A DNA stretch of 64,000 bases from Flavivirga aquatica. GTDB lineage: Bacteria > Bacteroidota > Bacteroidia > Flavobacteriales > Flavobacteriaceae. Of this stretch, positions 1 through 8,594 are shown piece by piece. The DNA lies in assembly GCF_001747085.1 (NCBI RefSeq), contig NZ_MDJD01000028.1, positions 186,001 through 250,000 on the forward strand, given 5' to 3'. The notes beneath the pieces are model-generated. The model did no database searches. It was given only the letters and a program-made list of their open reading frames with translations, and was not told the origin of the DNA. The position numbers and the translations under genes were made by a program. Position 1 is the stretch's first letter, and each line of letters opens with the position of its first letter.

Positions 1-46
1 TTCATTAAGTTATACATCTTTAATTGTTGACGCTATAAAATAGAAT

Positions 47-1576
47 TTGAAACTAGCTCCCATTATATTATTTGTTTACAATCGTGCAGCTCATACGAGA
101 AAGGTACTAGAAGCCCTGTTTTTAAATGATTTGGCAAAAGAAAGTACACTTTATATATACAGTGATGGACCAAAAGAGAATGCTACTAATGAAGAATTAG
201 AAAAAATTCAAGAGGTTCGAAATGTTATTAAGGAAAAACAATGGTGTAAAGAAGTACATATTGTTGAGCATAAAACAAACTATGGATTAGCTTCAAATAT
301 AATAAAGGGAGTTACCGAAATAATTGAGAAGGATGGGAATATTATTGTTCTGGAAGATGATATAGTTACGTCCAAAGGTTTTTTAAAGTATATGAATGAC
401 GCTTTATCTTTTTATAAAAACGAAGATAGAGTTATGCATATTTCAGGTTACATGTACCCTCATAAAGACCAACTACCAGAAACCTTCTTTTTTAACGTGC
501 CACTTTGTTGGGGATGGGCAACATGGAAAGAATCTTGGACTAATTTTAATAAAGATTCTGTTTATTTATGGAATGAAATAAAAAATAGAAACCTCGTTTA
601 CGAATTAGATAAATTTGGAGGAGATTATTTAAGTAGCCAATTAGCACATAATATTACAGGAAAACTTAATACTTGGTTTATTAAGTGGCATACATCAGTA
701 TTGTTAAATAATGGGCTAACACTATATCCAAAACAATCTCTTGTTGATAATATAGGATTTGATAGCACAGGAGTTCATAAAGGAAAAGATAAAAAGTTTA
801 AGAATCCTATTTTAGCCGATAATATAAAAATAGAAAAGGTTGATATTATTGAAAATGAAAAAGCTAAAGAACTAGTAAAAGCTTTTTATAAAGAAAAATT
901 AAACTTATCTAAGAAGAAATATAAAGAAAAGCTAAAAGTAAAACTTAGAAGTTTATTTTTTAAAGTATTTCCAGATGTTAAAAATACCATTCAAAATATA
1001 CCAAAAGTTAATTTAAATAAAACTTATATTGGTAATCATTGCAAAATTTACCCTTTAGCGAGGATTAAAAATAGTTTAATAGGAAACTATACATATATCG
1101 CAGAAAACTCAGTAATAAGTAATACAATTATAGGCAAATTTTGCTCTATTGGGCCAAACTTAATGTCAGGTTGGGGGTATCATCCTACTAATGGAATATC
1201 AACACATCCTATGTTTTATTCCACAAGAAAGCAAAATGGAATGACATTATCTAAAGAAGATAAATTACAAGAATCTCTTCCAATTACTATAGGTAATGAT
1301 GTTTTTGTAGGAATGAATGTTACCATATTAGATGGTGTTTCTATAGGAGATGGAGCAGTTATAGGAGCAGGAGCTCTTGTTTCTAAAGATATTCCACCTT
1401 ATGCCATTGCTGTTGGTAACCCTATTAAAATAATTAATTATAGGTTTAAAGACGAGATTATTAATGAAATGTTGAAAGTTAACTGGTGGAACTTAAATGA
1501 AGATAAGTTATCCGAAATAGAAAAGCATTTTTTTGATGTTGAAAAATATCTATCATATTTTGAAAGAAAAAAATAA
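47..1576 (+). CDS. Glycosyltransferase fused to a hexapeptide-repeat acetyltransferase
   Basis: Two-domain cytoplasmic enzyme, 509 aa. Residues 1 to about 290 look like a GT-A glycosyltransferase, with the opening FVYNR and an acidic EDD at 103-105, a likely metal/nucleotide-sugar site. Residues about 315-480 form a left-handed beta-helix acyltransferase of the CatB/xenobiotic type, with repeated IG-x-x-x motifs, IGNDVFVG, GAGALVSKDIPPYAIAVG and a candidate catalytic His in GWGYHP. A TAG at 41-43 lies in frame just upstream, so the TTG at 47 is the first usable start. It probably adds a sugar and an acetyl group to the same repeat unit; this is inference. It is the first gene seen in the cluster, which continues to the left. 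Confidence 0.85.
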   Translation: MKLAPIILFVYNRAAHTRKVLEALFLNDLAKESTLYIYSDGPKENATNEELEKIQEVRNVIKEKQWCKEVHIVEHKTNYGLASNIIKGVTEIIEKDGNIIVLEDDIVTSKGFLKYMNDALSFYKNEDRVMHISGYMYPHKDQLPETFFFNVPLCWGWATWKESWTNFNKDSVYLWNEIKNRNLVYELDKFGGDYLSSQLAHNITGKLNTWFIKWHTSVLLNNGLTLYPKQSLVDNIGFDSTGVHKGKDKKFKNPILADNIKIEKVDIIENEKAKELVKAFYKEKLNLSKKKYKEKLKVKLRSLFFKVFPDVKNTIQNIPKVNLNKTYIGNHCKIYPLARIKNSLIGNYTYIAENSVISNTIIGKFCSIGPNLMSGWGYHPTNGISTHPMFYSTRKQNGMTLSKEDKLQESLPITIGNDVFVGMNVTILDGVSIGDGAVIGAGALVSKDIPPYAIAVGNPIKIINYRFKDEIINEMLKVNWWNLNEDKLSEIEKHFFDVEKYLSYFERKK

Positions 1577-2429
1577 AATATCAATCATAACACCAGTTTA
1601 TAATCAAGTTGAGTTTATAGAACAAACGATACTATCAGTTATAAATCAAGATTATAAAAATTTAGAATATATTATAATTGATGGAGGTAGTAATGATGGT
1701 ACATTAGATATTATAAAAAAATATGATAAGCATATTACAAAATGGATAAGTGAACCAGATAAAGGTATGTATGACGCCATTCATAAAGGGTTTATGCACT
1801 CTACTGGAGATATAATGGCTTGGATTAATAGCGATGATATTTTAATGCCCAATGCTTTTAAGCATATGAATGCTATATTTAATGACTTACCTAATGTAAA
1901 TTGGGTACAAGGTCTAAATGGTTTTATAGATTTAAAAGGACAATTAATTAATAGTTTTTATCCTAAAAAATTTAGTTTGCTAAAATTTTTGAATCATGAA
2001 TATAAATTTATACAGCAAGAATCTACTTTTTGGAGGCGTACTTTATGGGAAAAAGCAGGAAGTGAAATTAGAAGAGATTTAAAATTAGCTGGAGATTTCG
2101 AGTTGTGGTTTCGCTTTTTTAAGTATGATAAATTATATACATCTAACCTTCCAATAGGAGCATGGAGAAAGCGAGAAGGTCAACTATCAGGAAAACAAAT
2201 GGCTAACTATTTAGAGGAAGTAAGATTAGTAATTAATGAGTACAAACAAACACAAAGTGAAAAAAAAGCGTTAAAAAAAATAAAGAATTTAGATATAATA
2301 ATAGCAGTTTTAAAAAAAATAAAAATTTTGAATACCCAATATTTTTTAAATAAAAAAGAAAGCTATCTAAATTTAAGAAGAATAGAAATCACATATTCAT
2401 ATAATAATAATAAATTTATTGTTGTATGA
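1560..2429 (+). CDS. GT2 family glycosyltransferase
   Basis: Family 2 (GT-A) glycosyltransferase. It opens with ISIITPVYNQ, has the nucleotide-sugar motif IIDGGSNDGT and an acidic NSDD, and keeps GDFELWFRF in the acceptor half. An ATG at 1533 is in frame, but it would put nine extra residues before KEKNKIS and overlap the previous gene by 44 bp. The TTG at 1560 gives MKEKNKISIITPVYNQ, the usual family start, so I prefer it (overlap 17 bp). The last 50 residues are lysine- and asparagine-rich and not conserved in type. It is part of the polysaccharide operon; donor and acceptor sugars cannot be read from sequence. Confidence 0.85.
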   Translation: MKEKNKISIITPVYNQVEFIEQTILSVINQDYKNLEYIIIDGGSNDGTLDIIKKYDKHITKWISEPDKGMYDAIHKGFMHSTGDIMAWINSDDILMPNAFKHMNAIFNDLPNVNWVQGLNGFIDLKGQLINSFYPKKFSLLKFLNHEYKFIQQESTFWRRTLWEKAGSEIRRDLKLAGDFELWFRFFKYDKLYTSNLPIGAWRKREGQLSGKQMANYLEEVRLVINEYKQTQSEKKALKKIKNLDIIIAVLKKIKILNTQYFLNKKESYLNLRRIEITYSYNNNKFIVV

Positions 2430-2497
2430 AAATAATCTTATTTTCTAGTATTGTAAAAAATGAGATTACAGTTATTTATAAAATTTTAAGTTCTTAA
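2426..2497 (+). other. Tiny ORF with ATGA overlap, possible gene remnant
   Basis: A 23-codon ORF begins at an ATG that overlaps the TGA of the preceding glycosyltransferase in the classic ATGA arrangement and ends three bases before the next gene. Its start (MKIILFSSIVKNE) resembles the first strand of a glycosyltransferase, but nothing follows. It may be a relic of a deleted transferase or a translational-coupling leader. No function is claimed. Confidence 0.2.
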
Positions 2498-2500
2498 AGT

Positions 2501-3283
2501 ATGTTTCATCTTTCTATTATTACTATAAATTATAATAATAAAGCAGGTTTAGAGCTTACAGTCAAGAGTGTTCAAAACCAACAATCATCTAACTATGAAC
2601 ATATAATTATTGACGGCGGTAGTACAGATGGAAGTAAAGATGTTATTTTAGAGAATAAACATAGTTTTAGCTATTGGGTAAGCGAACCAGATTCAGGTAT
2701 TTATAATGCTATGAATAAAGGTATAAAAGTAGCCAAAGGAACATATTTGCTATTTTTAAATAGTGGAGACCATTTTTATAAGGATAACGTTTTAAAGCAA
2801 TATAGTAAGTATATAATTGATAAAGATATTATTTATTTTAACTTAAATGTTGTTGATAGTAAAGAGGCATATATAAAGACGTATCCAAACGTATTATCCT
2901 TTTCATATTTTACAAAAGATACTTTACCACATCCAGCAACATTTATAAACAAAGAAGTTTTTAAAAAGACAAGCTTATATTATGAGCAATTTAAAATAGT
3001 CTCAGATTGGAAATTTTTTATTGATGCCATTTGTAAATACAACGCATCATACATACAAATAGATGAAACGTTAAGTACTTTTTATTTTGATGGAGGTATT
3101 AGTTCAAACCCAGCAAATAAAAAGATAAGGCAAAGTGAAAGAAAACAAGTTTTAGAAAATGAATACAGGTCCTATTTTCAAGACGTTAAAGATGTTTTAT
3201 TCTATAAATCGATTGTAGATAATTTAAGAAAGTCTAGGATAATTAAATTATTAGTGAGATTAGGTTTTTTGCATAAGTTTTAA
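2501..3283 (+). CDS. GT2 family glycosyltransferase (WcaA-like)
   Basis: Compact 260-aa GT-A enzyme. LSIITINYNN at the N-terminus is followed by IIDGGSTDGS for the nucleotide, SEPDSGIYNAMNKG, and LNSGDHFY in place of the usual DxD. PHPATFINKEVF and SDWKFFIDA form the acceptor half. This arrangement is common in small transferases of capsule and O-antigen clusters. It starts at an ATG 71 bp after the previous gene, a gap that holds only a 23-codon ORF. It is in the same orientation as its neighbours and probably co-transcribed. Specificity is unknown. Confidence 0.88.
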   Translation: MFHLSIITINYNNKAGLELTVKSVQNQQSSNYEHIIIDGGSTDGSKDVILENKHSFSYWVSEPDSGIYNAMNKGIKVAKGTYLLFLNSGDHFYKDNVLKQYSKYIIDKDIIYFNLNVVDSKEAYIKTYPNVLSFSYFTKDTLPHPATFINKEVFKKTSLYYEQFKIVSDWKFFIDAICKYNASYIQIDETLSTFYFDGGISSNPANKKIRQSERKQVLENEYRSYFQDVKDVLFYKSIVDNLRKSRIIKLLVRLGFLHKF

Positions 3284-3326
3284 TAGAAAATAGAGATTAA
3301 AGAAAAGTTTCTAGTTGTAATAAAAA

Positions 3327-4103
3327 ATGAAAACTCCAACAATAAATATATTAACCAGAACAGCTTCAAGACCTATAGGTTTTTTAAGGTGCCACAGTTC
3401 AATATCTAACCAAACCTATAAAAAAACACAGCATATAGTATCCTATGAAAACGATAGCGATTATAATTATATAAAAGGAGACAACATTGTACCTGTTAAA
3501 GTAAATAAAATAGAAAAGAGTAATAAAAAGAGTGCGTCAGGATATATACATGCACCTTATAATTTGCACTGTAATAAATTGTTAGAGCAAGTAAAAGAAG
3601 GATGGGTAATGTTTTTAGATGATGACGATAACTTGCTTCATAATAAAGTATTTAAAGAAATTGTAGACGTTTTAAAAAATTGTAACGAAGAAACTTTGTT
3701 AATTTGGAAGATGCGATATCCAGACGGGAGAACATTACCCGAAGCTAAAAATTTTAAAGACGAGTCTATACAGATTAATAAAATTGGATCATGTTGTTTT
3801 ATGTTTCATTCTAAATACAAGGATGAAATAAAATGGGATGAATGGAAAGGTTCAGATTTTAGATTTTTAAATGGTATTAGTAAAAAAATACCTAATAAAA
3901 TGTGGATAAATAGAGTTTATATACAAATAAATAATTTTGGTGATTTTGGTAAGCAAAACGATGTAGATAGTCTTTTAAATACATGTATCTATAATAAAAA
4001 TTGGAATTGGTATTTACTTCCCAAATATCATATGGATATACTGGGACTAAAAATTTTTAGCAAAACGTTTTATTCAAAATTAAAAAATAGAATATTTAGA
4101 TAA
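3327..4103 (+). CDS. GT-A type glycosyltransferase
   Basis: 258-aa protein with a glycosyltransferase-A look: INILTRTASRP at the start and a run of four aspartates in MFLDDDDNLLH (about residues 95-100), consistent with a DxD metal site. The rest is less typical of GT2: GSCCFMFHSKYK, then WDEWKGSDFRFL, where the catalytic base is expected. Its stop shares one base with the next start (TAATG), so translation is likely coupled. The donor sugar cannot be inferred. Confidence 0.75.
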   Translation: MKTPTINILTRTASRPIGFLRCHSSISNQTYKKTQHIVSYENDSDYNYIKGDNIVPVKVNKIEKSNKKSASGYIHAPYNLHCNKLLEQVKEGWVMFLDDDDNLLHNKVFKEIVDVLKNCNEETLLIWKMRYPDGRTLPEAKNFKDESIQINKIGSCCFMFHSKYKDEIKWDEWKGSDFRFLNGISKKIPNKMWINRVYIQINNFGDFGKQNDVDSLLNTCIYNKNWNWYLLPKYHMDILGLKIFSKTFYSKLKNRIFR

Positions 4104-4948
4104 TGGCTTTAATATCATTAATAGTATTATCAAAAACAGATAACGAAGATGTTTTTAAAATGAACTTAAATTGTTTTAAAAGTTTCATTTTAAGTGCAGA
4201 AAAAGCTAATTTTAGCTATGAAATCATTTTGGTTGAAAGTAATAAAAAAGTAGCCTATAATTATAAAGTAGACAAATTAAAAATTGTTACACCTAATAAA
4301 GAATTTAATTTCCATACTTTTTTAAATATAGGTGTTGATAATGCTAAAGGAGATTTGTATGTGTTAAGTAATAATGATGTTGTTTATTCAGAAAATTGGT
4401 TGGTCGAATTAGATAAAGTACGTAAACTTAATAAAGAAATACTTTCATTTTCGCCATACGACTCTAAATCAAATAAATTACCAAAACAAAGTATAGCTGA
4501 AAATGATTTTGTGCTAGGTTATGATATACAAAAACACCTTACTGGGTGGTGTATCATAGCAGACAAAAAGGTGTTTAAAAGCATTAAAAAATTAGATGAA
4601 AGATTTAATTTTTATTATGCAGATAATGATTATGCCATGAAGCTAATAAAATATAATATTAAACATGCATTAGTAACAAAAGCCTTGGTACAACATTTAG
4701 AATGGCAAAGTAGCAGTAATGAATCAATATCCAAACCTAAAGGCGATTTACCAAAAGACACTCCAAAATATATTATTAGAGAAAACTGGACATGGGTTTT
4801 AAATAATCGAAAAATGATAGAAGGACTTATTATTTTTCATAATAAGTGGGGAAGTAGAAAGATTATTAAGATAAAATTATTAGTTTCAAAATTCTTATTA
4901 AAAATAGGTTTCGGGTTTTTAAATAGATATGTAGTCTATAACAATTAA
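4103..4948 (+). CDS. GT2 family glycosyltransferase
   Basis: 281-aa GT-A enzyme. It starts ISLIVLSKTDN and has an acidic SNNDVVY in the DxD position. GWCIIADKKVF and LDERFNFYYADNDYAMKL follow, the latter being the usual site of the base that activates the acceptor. The start overlaps the preceding stop by one base and the next gene begins 3 bp after it, as expected within a single operon. There is no membrane segment. Specificity is unknown. Confidence 0.83.
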   Translation: MALISLIVLSKTDNEDVFKMNLNCFKSFILSAEKANFSYEIILVESNKKVAYNYKVDKLKIVTPNKEFNFHTFLNIGVDNAKGDLYVLSNNDVVYSENWLVELDKVRKLNKEILSFSPYDSKSNKLPKQSIAENDFVLGYDIQKHLTGWCIIADKKVFKSIKKLDERFNFYYADNDYAMKLIKYNIKHALVTKALVQHLEWQSSSNESISKPKGDLPKDTPKYIIRENWTWVLNNRKMIEGLIIFHNKWGSRKIIKIKLLVSKFLLKIGFGFLNRYVVYNN

Positions 4949-4951
4949 AAA

Positions 4952-5761
4952 ATGATAATAAGGTTACATTGGTGGAAAGAATTTAGAGCAGATAAGTTGC
5001 AAAACTATGGCGATTTAATGTCTAAATATTTAGTTGAAAAATTTTCTAAAAAGAAAGTATTTGCAACCAGAGACCCATTAAATAAAATTTTAAAAAAAAT
5101 TATAAAACCCTATTATATTGTAATAGGTAGTGTAATAGGAGCAGCCAATAAAAATGCAATAGTATGGGGTAGTGGTATTATTACTAAAAATCAAGATGTG
5201 GGTAAAGCAACTTTTTTAGCAGTAAGAGGACCTAAAACAAGAAAACGTTTAATAACGTTAGGGTATAATGTTCCAGAAGTATATGGAGATCCTGCTATTT
5301 TATTACCCAATTTTATTAAGTCAAAAGGAGTTAAAAAATATGATATAGGTATTATTCCTCATTTTGTAGATTATAATTTAGTATTTAAGTTATTTCAAAA
5401 TAATCCACAGATAAAAGTAATTAATTTACTCACTAATTCTGTAGAAAAAACAACAGAACAGATTTTAGAATGTAAACAAATTATTTCATCTTCATTACAC
5501 GGCGTAATTGTAGGACATGCTTATAGAATATCTTCAATTTGGGTCAAGTTTTTAGATAATTTATCGGGTGATGATGTCAAGTTTTACGATTATTTTGAAT
5601 CGATGAATATCAATTACAAAAAGGTAATATCAATCCACCCAAAGGCATTAAATGAAGAAAAAATAAATACGCTTTTTAGCAACAATAAAGCGATATTACT
5701 TCCGGAAATAGAAATGTTTCAAACCAGACAAAAAGAATTATTAAACTCTTGTCCATTTTAA
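4952..5761 (+). CDS. Polysaccharide pyruvyltransferase family protein
   Basis: Predicted to transfer pyruvate from phosphoenolpyruvate to a sugar, making a ketal on the repeat unit; some family members do other jobs. Seen in the sequence: NYGDLMSKYLVEKF near the start, GSVIGAANKNAIVWGSGII, AVRGPKTRKRLITLGY, VYGDPAILLP and SSSLHGVIVGHAYRI, the set of blocks that defines the family (here 269 aa). Acidic pyruvate would add negative charge to the polymer, alongside the nonulosonate module further on. It starts 3 bp after the previous stop. Confidence 0.85.
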   Translation: MIIRLHWWKEFRADKLQNYGDLMSKYLVEKFSKKKVFATRDPLNKILKKIIKPYYIVIGSVIGAANKNAIVWGSGIITKNQDVGKATFLAVRGPKTRKRLITLGYNVPEVYGDPAILLPNFIKSKGVKKYDIGIIPHFVDYNLVFKLFQNNPQIKVINLLTNSVEKTTEQILECKQIISSSLHGVIVGHAYRISSIWVKFLDNLSGDDVKFYDYFESMNINYKKVISIHPKALNEEKINTLFSNNKAILLPEIEMFQTRQKELLNSCPF

Positions 5762-5763
5762 GC

Positions 5764-6804
5764 ATGAGAAAAGGAAAAAATATATCAAAAAATGAATTAT
5801 TAAATTTGGCTGATTGCAGTCATAGGATTATAATTCCATTATATATTCCAAATTTGGAGGGTTACTATAAAGAGGCCTTCGAAATTTTTAAAATGTGTTT
5901 GTTTTCCATTAATAGAACAAGCATTTCTCTAGTTAAAATTTCAGTAATAAGTAATAACTGTTGTGAAGAAGTTAATAATAAATTGTTTGAGTTATATCAA
6001 AAAAAGGATATTGATGAGTTAATTATAGAACAAGAAGCCATAGGTAAAATAAATAGTATATTAAAGGCATTAAGAACAGTTGAAGAGCGTCTTATTACCA
6101 TAACAGACGCCGATGTTTTATTTTTAAATAATTGGGAAAAGGAAGTTATTAAAGTTTTTAAAGCATATCCTAAAGCAGGTATGGTAAGTCCTGTACCTAT
6201 TTTTAGAACACATTTAAGGTATACTAAAAACATATGGTTTCGCTATTTTTTTTCAAATAAATTAAAGTTTAGAAAAGTGAAAAATCCTGAGGCTATGACC
6301 AGATTTGCTAATAGTCTGGGATGGTCTTATTTAAGTGAGAAACTCAAAGATGTTGTACTTACGTTAGAAGCTAAGAATAAAACATTAGCAGTCGTAGGAA
6401 ATGCACATTTTGTAGGAACCTATAAAAGAGAAGTATTTAAATTGTTACCCGAAGGAAATAGTGACTATTTACTTGGAGGAAATAGCGAAAAACTATACAC
6501 AGATATACCTGTTATAAAATCGGGAGGTTATAGGTTAGCAACCTACAATAATTATGCGTATCATTTAGGGAATAAATTAGAAGATTGGATGGTTGACGAA
6601 TTCGATAATTTAATTCAAGAAACTAAAAAATATGAAGATTTTAATGACCTGAAAAAGCTTAAACCTAGTAAATTGAATTATATAATATCAGAAAAACTAT
6701 TTGGAAAGCTATTTTATAATAAACTATTTAAGAACTTAAGCTTTAAACTTAAAGGATTAAACAAAACTCAATTAGCTAATTTTTTAGATAATAATTATGA
6801 ATAA
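5764..6804 (+). CDS. Putative GT-A glycosyltransferase
   Basis: About 346 aa. The central motif ITDADVLFLNNWE resembles the DxD region of GT-A enzymes, preceded by IGKINSILKAL and followed by GMVSPVP. NAHFVGTYKREVF and GGNSEKLYTDIPVIKSGGYRL lie in the acceptor half. A TTG at 5749 would also be in frame but overlaps the previous gene. The ATG at 5764, 2 bp after that stop, is preferred. The sequence is unlike the short GT2 proteins around it. A glycosyltransferase role is likely but less certain. Confidence 0.7.
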   Translation: MRKGKNISKNELLNLADCSHRIIIPLYIPNLEGYYKEAFEIFKMCLFSINRTSISLVKISVISNNCCEEVNNKLFELYQKKDIDELIIEQEAIGKINSILKALRTVEERLITITDADVLFLNNWEKEVIKVFKAYPKAGMVSPVPIFRTHLRYTKNIWFRYFFSNKLKFRKVKNPEAMTRFANSLGWSYLSEKLKDVVLTLEAKNKTLAVVGNAHFVGTYKREVFKLLPEGNSDYLLGGNSEKLYTDIPVIKSGGYRLATYNNYAYHLGNKLEDWMVDEFDNLIQETKKYEDFNDLKKLKPSKLNYIISEKLFGKLFYNKLFKNLSFKLKGLNKTQLANFLDNNYE

Positions 6805-7753
6805 AGAATTGGTTTCTATTATTATACCTGTATTTAATCGCGAGTTAATTGTAAAAAAAACATTAGATAGTATAATAGAACAAACTTATACGAATTGGGA
6901 ATGTATTATTGTAGATGATGGTAGTACCGATAATACAGAGAAAACTATAGCTAAATATATCCAACAAGATAGTAGATTTAAATATGCTAAAAGACCAAAG
7001 CATTTAATTAAGGGAGCAAACAGTTGTAGAAATTATGGATTCACTTTAGCCAAAGGAAAATATATTAATTGGTTTGATAGTGACGATTTAATGCAACCTA
7101 ATTTTCTAGAAGAAAAGGTTAAAAGTTTTACAAACCAAACTCATGCTGTAATTCATAGAAATAATTATGCAAATTATCAATTAACTCAATTTAGAGATAG
7201 TAAATTTGAATACAAAAACGGAAAATCTCTATTTTATAATTATGCTATGGAATTTATTGAAATTCAAACCTGTGGTTTCATGTGGAAACATGATTTTTTA
7301 AAAGATAAAAAACTATTTGATGAAGCAATTCAACGCTATCAAGATAATGAGTTTCATATACGAATGTTATCTGTAGAGTTATTTAATTTTAAAATTTTAG
7401 ATAAAGTACTAGCTACGATAAGAAGTGGTGATGGACACGATAGTCAAATAAGTGCAAAGGTAAATGTAACTAAACAAAAGCTGTATGATGTATTTTATTG
7501 CCGTTTTCAATGTTTAAAATTAGCAAAAGACAAAGATTTCAATTTGGGCAATGTATTTAACAAAGTTATTTCAAAAAAAACGTTATGGTCATTTTATGCA
7601 GGATTACGATTTGAAACTAGTTTAATAAAGCGTATTAAGGATGTTGTTAAATATTACTCAAGACTACATTTGGTTTATTCTAACCCTCAAATGTCTTATT
7701 TAGACATTTTTAAGTCTCAATTTTATATTCTTAAAATAGTATTTTTTAGATAA
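6797..7753 (+). CDS. GT2 family glycosyltransferase, first of a tandem pair
   Basis: 318-aa GT-A enzyme with VSIIIPVFNRE, CIIVDDGSTDNT, NSCRNYGF and the DxD motif FDSDDLMQPN. It overlaps the previous gene by 8 bp and the next by 1 bp. The first 100 residues closely resemble the next protein: both have EQT or DQT with TNWECIIVDDGSTDNT, then a KRP..LIKG or KRP..IIKG stretch before CRN. This suggests a tandem duplication that later diverged in the acceptor half. Confidence 0.9.
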   Translation: MNKELVSIIIPVFNRELIVKKTLDSIIEQTYTNWECIIVDDGSTDNTEKTIAKYIQQDSRFKYAKRPKHLIKGANSCRNYGFTLAKGKYINWFDSDDLMQPNFLEEKVKSFTNQTHAVIHRNNYANYQLTQFRDSKFEYKNGKSLFYNYAMEFIEIQTCGFMWKHDFLKDKKLFDEAIQRYQDNEFHIRMLSVELFNFKILDKVLATIRSGDGHDSQISAKVNVTKQKLYDVFYCRFQCLKLAKDKDFNLGNVFNKVISKKTLWSFYAGLRFETSLIKRIKDVVKYYSRLHLVYSNPQMSYLDIFKSQFYILKIVFFR

Positions 7754-8592
7754 TGATTTCTATAATTATTCCTATATATAATCGAGAACATTTAATAGAA
7801 GAAACCCTTCAATCTATTATTGATCAAACCAATACAAATTGGGAGTGTATTATTGTGGATGATGGTAGTACAGACAATACAATAGAAGTAACAAAGCGAA
7901 TTATTAAAAATGATACGCGTTTTAAATTATTAAAAAGACCAAGCCATATAATAAAGGGACCAAGCGCCTGCAGGAATTTAGCAATAACAAAAGTAAAAGG
8001 TAGTTATATTCAGTTTTTTGATAGTGATGATGTTATGCACAAAGATCATCTTAAGTTAAAACGAGAAGCTATTAAAAATAATGATTTAGTTGTTTGTAAA
8101 TTAAAATCATTTGCAGGGGCATTTAATGCTAATTTGTTTATAGAAAAAGATTTAACTTCCAATATTTTACCATCAAAGAACATATTTGAAGATTTTGTAT
8201 GTGGCACATTCCCTATGATGATGGTTGCGCCACTATGGAAAACAGAGAGCTTAAAACCTTATTTACCAATTCGTGAAGATTTACATATATTGGAAGATCA
8301 TGAATTATATGCACGAGCACTTTTTGAAACAAAAAAGGTAGCCATAATCAATCAGTCATTAATCTTTTATAGAGTAGGAGAAACCTCTTCAATAAATCAA
8401 TTTTATAGTGAAGTAGCTTTAGCAGAACGTAATTTTGAATCAGCAAAAAAATGTTTAAATTTTATAAATGCAGAGCACTTGTGTTATAATTTAAAATTAA
8501 AACGAAAGTATTTTAGAATTTCTTTTTTCTATTCTATTTTTAGAATAGTTAAAAAAGGAGATACTAAATTTAAACCCTTATTTAAACTCTAA
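7753..8592 (+). CDS. GT2 family glycosyltransferase, second of a tandem pair
   Basis: 279-aa GT-A enzyme: MISIIIPIYNRE, CIIVDDGSTDNT, SACRNLAI and FFDSDDVMHKDH. The acceptor half has REDLHILEDHELYARAL with the probable base in ILEDHE. It is a paralogue of the gene just upstream, sharing a one-base stop/start overlap. The pair could add two successive residues of similar donor type, which is inference from N-terminal similarity only. Confidence 0.9.
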   Translation: MISIIIPIYNREHLIEETLQSIIDQTNTNWECIIVDDGSTDNTIEVTKRIIKNDTRFKLLKRPSHIIKGPSACRNLAITKVKGSYIQFFDSDDVMHKDHLKLKREAIKNNDLVVCKLKSFAGAFNANLFIEKDLTSNILPSKNIFEDFVCGTFPMMMVAPLWKTESLKPYLPIREDLHILEDHELYARALFETKKVAIINQSLIFYRVGETSSINQFYSEVALAERNFESAKKCLNFINAEHLCYNLKLKRKYFRISFFYSIFRIVKKGDTKFKPLFKL

Positions 8593-8594
8593 GA

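Noticed and set aside
396-581. Small + strand ORF inside the first gene
   Set aside because: It lies wholly inside a well-supported glycosyltransferase in another frame and has no family features.
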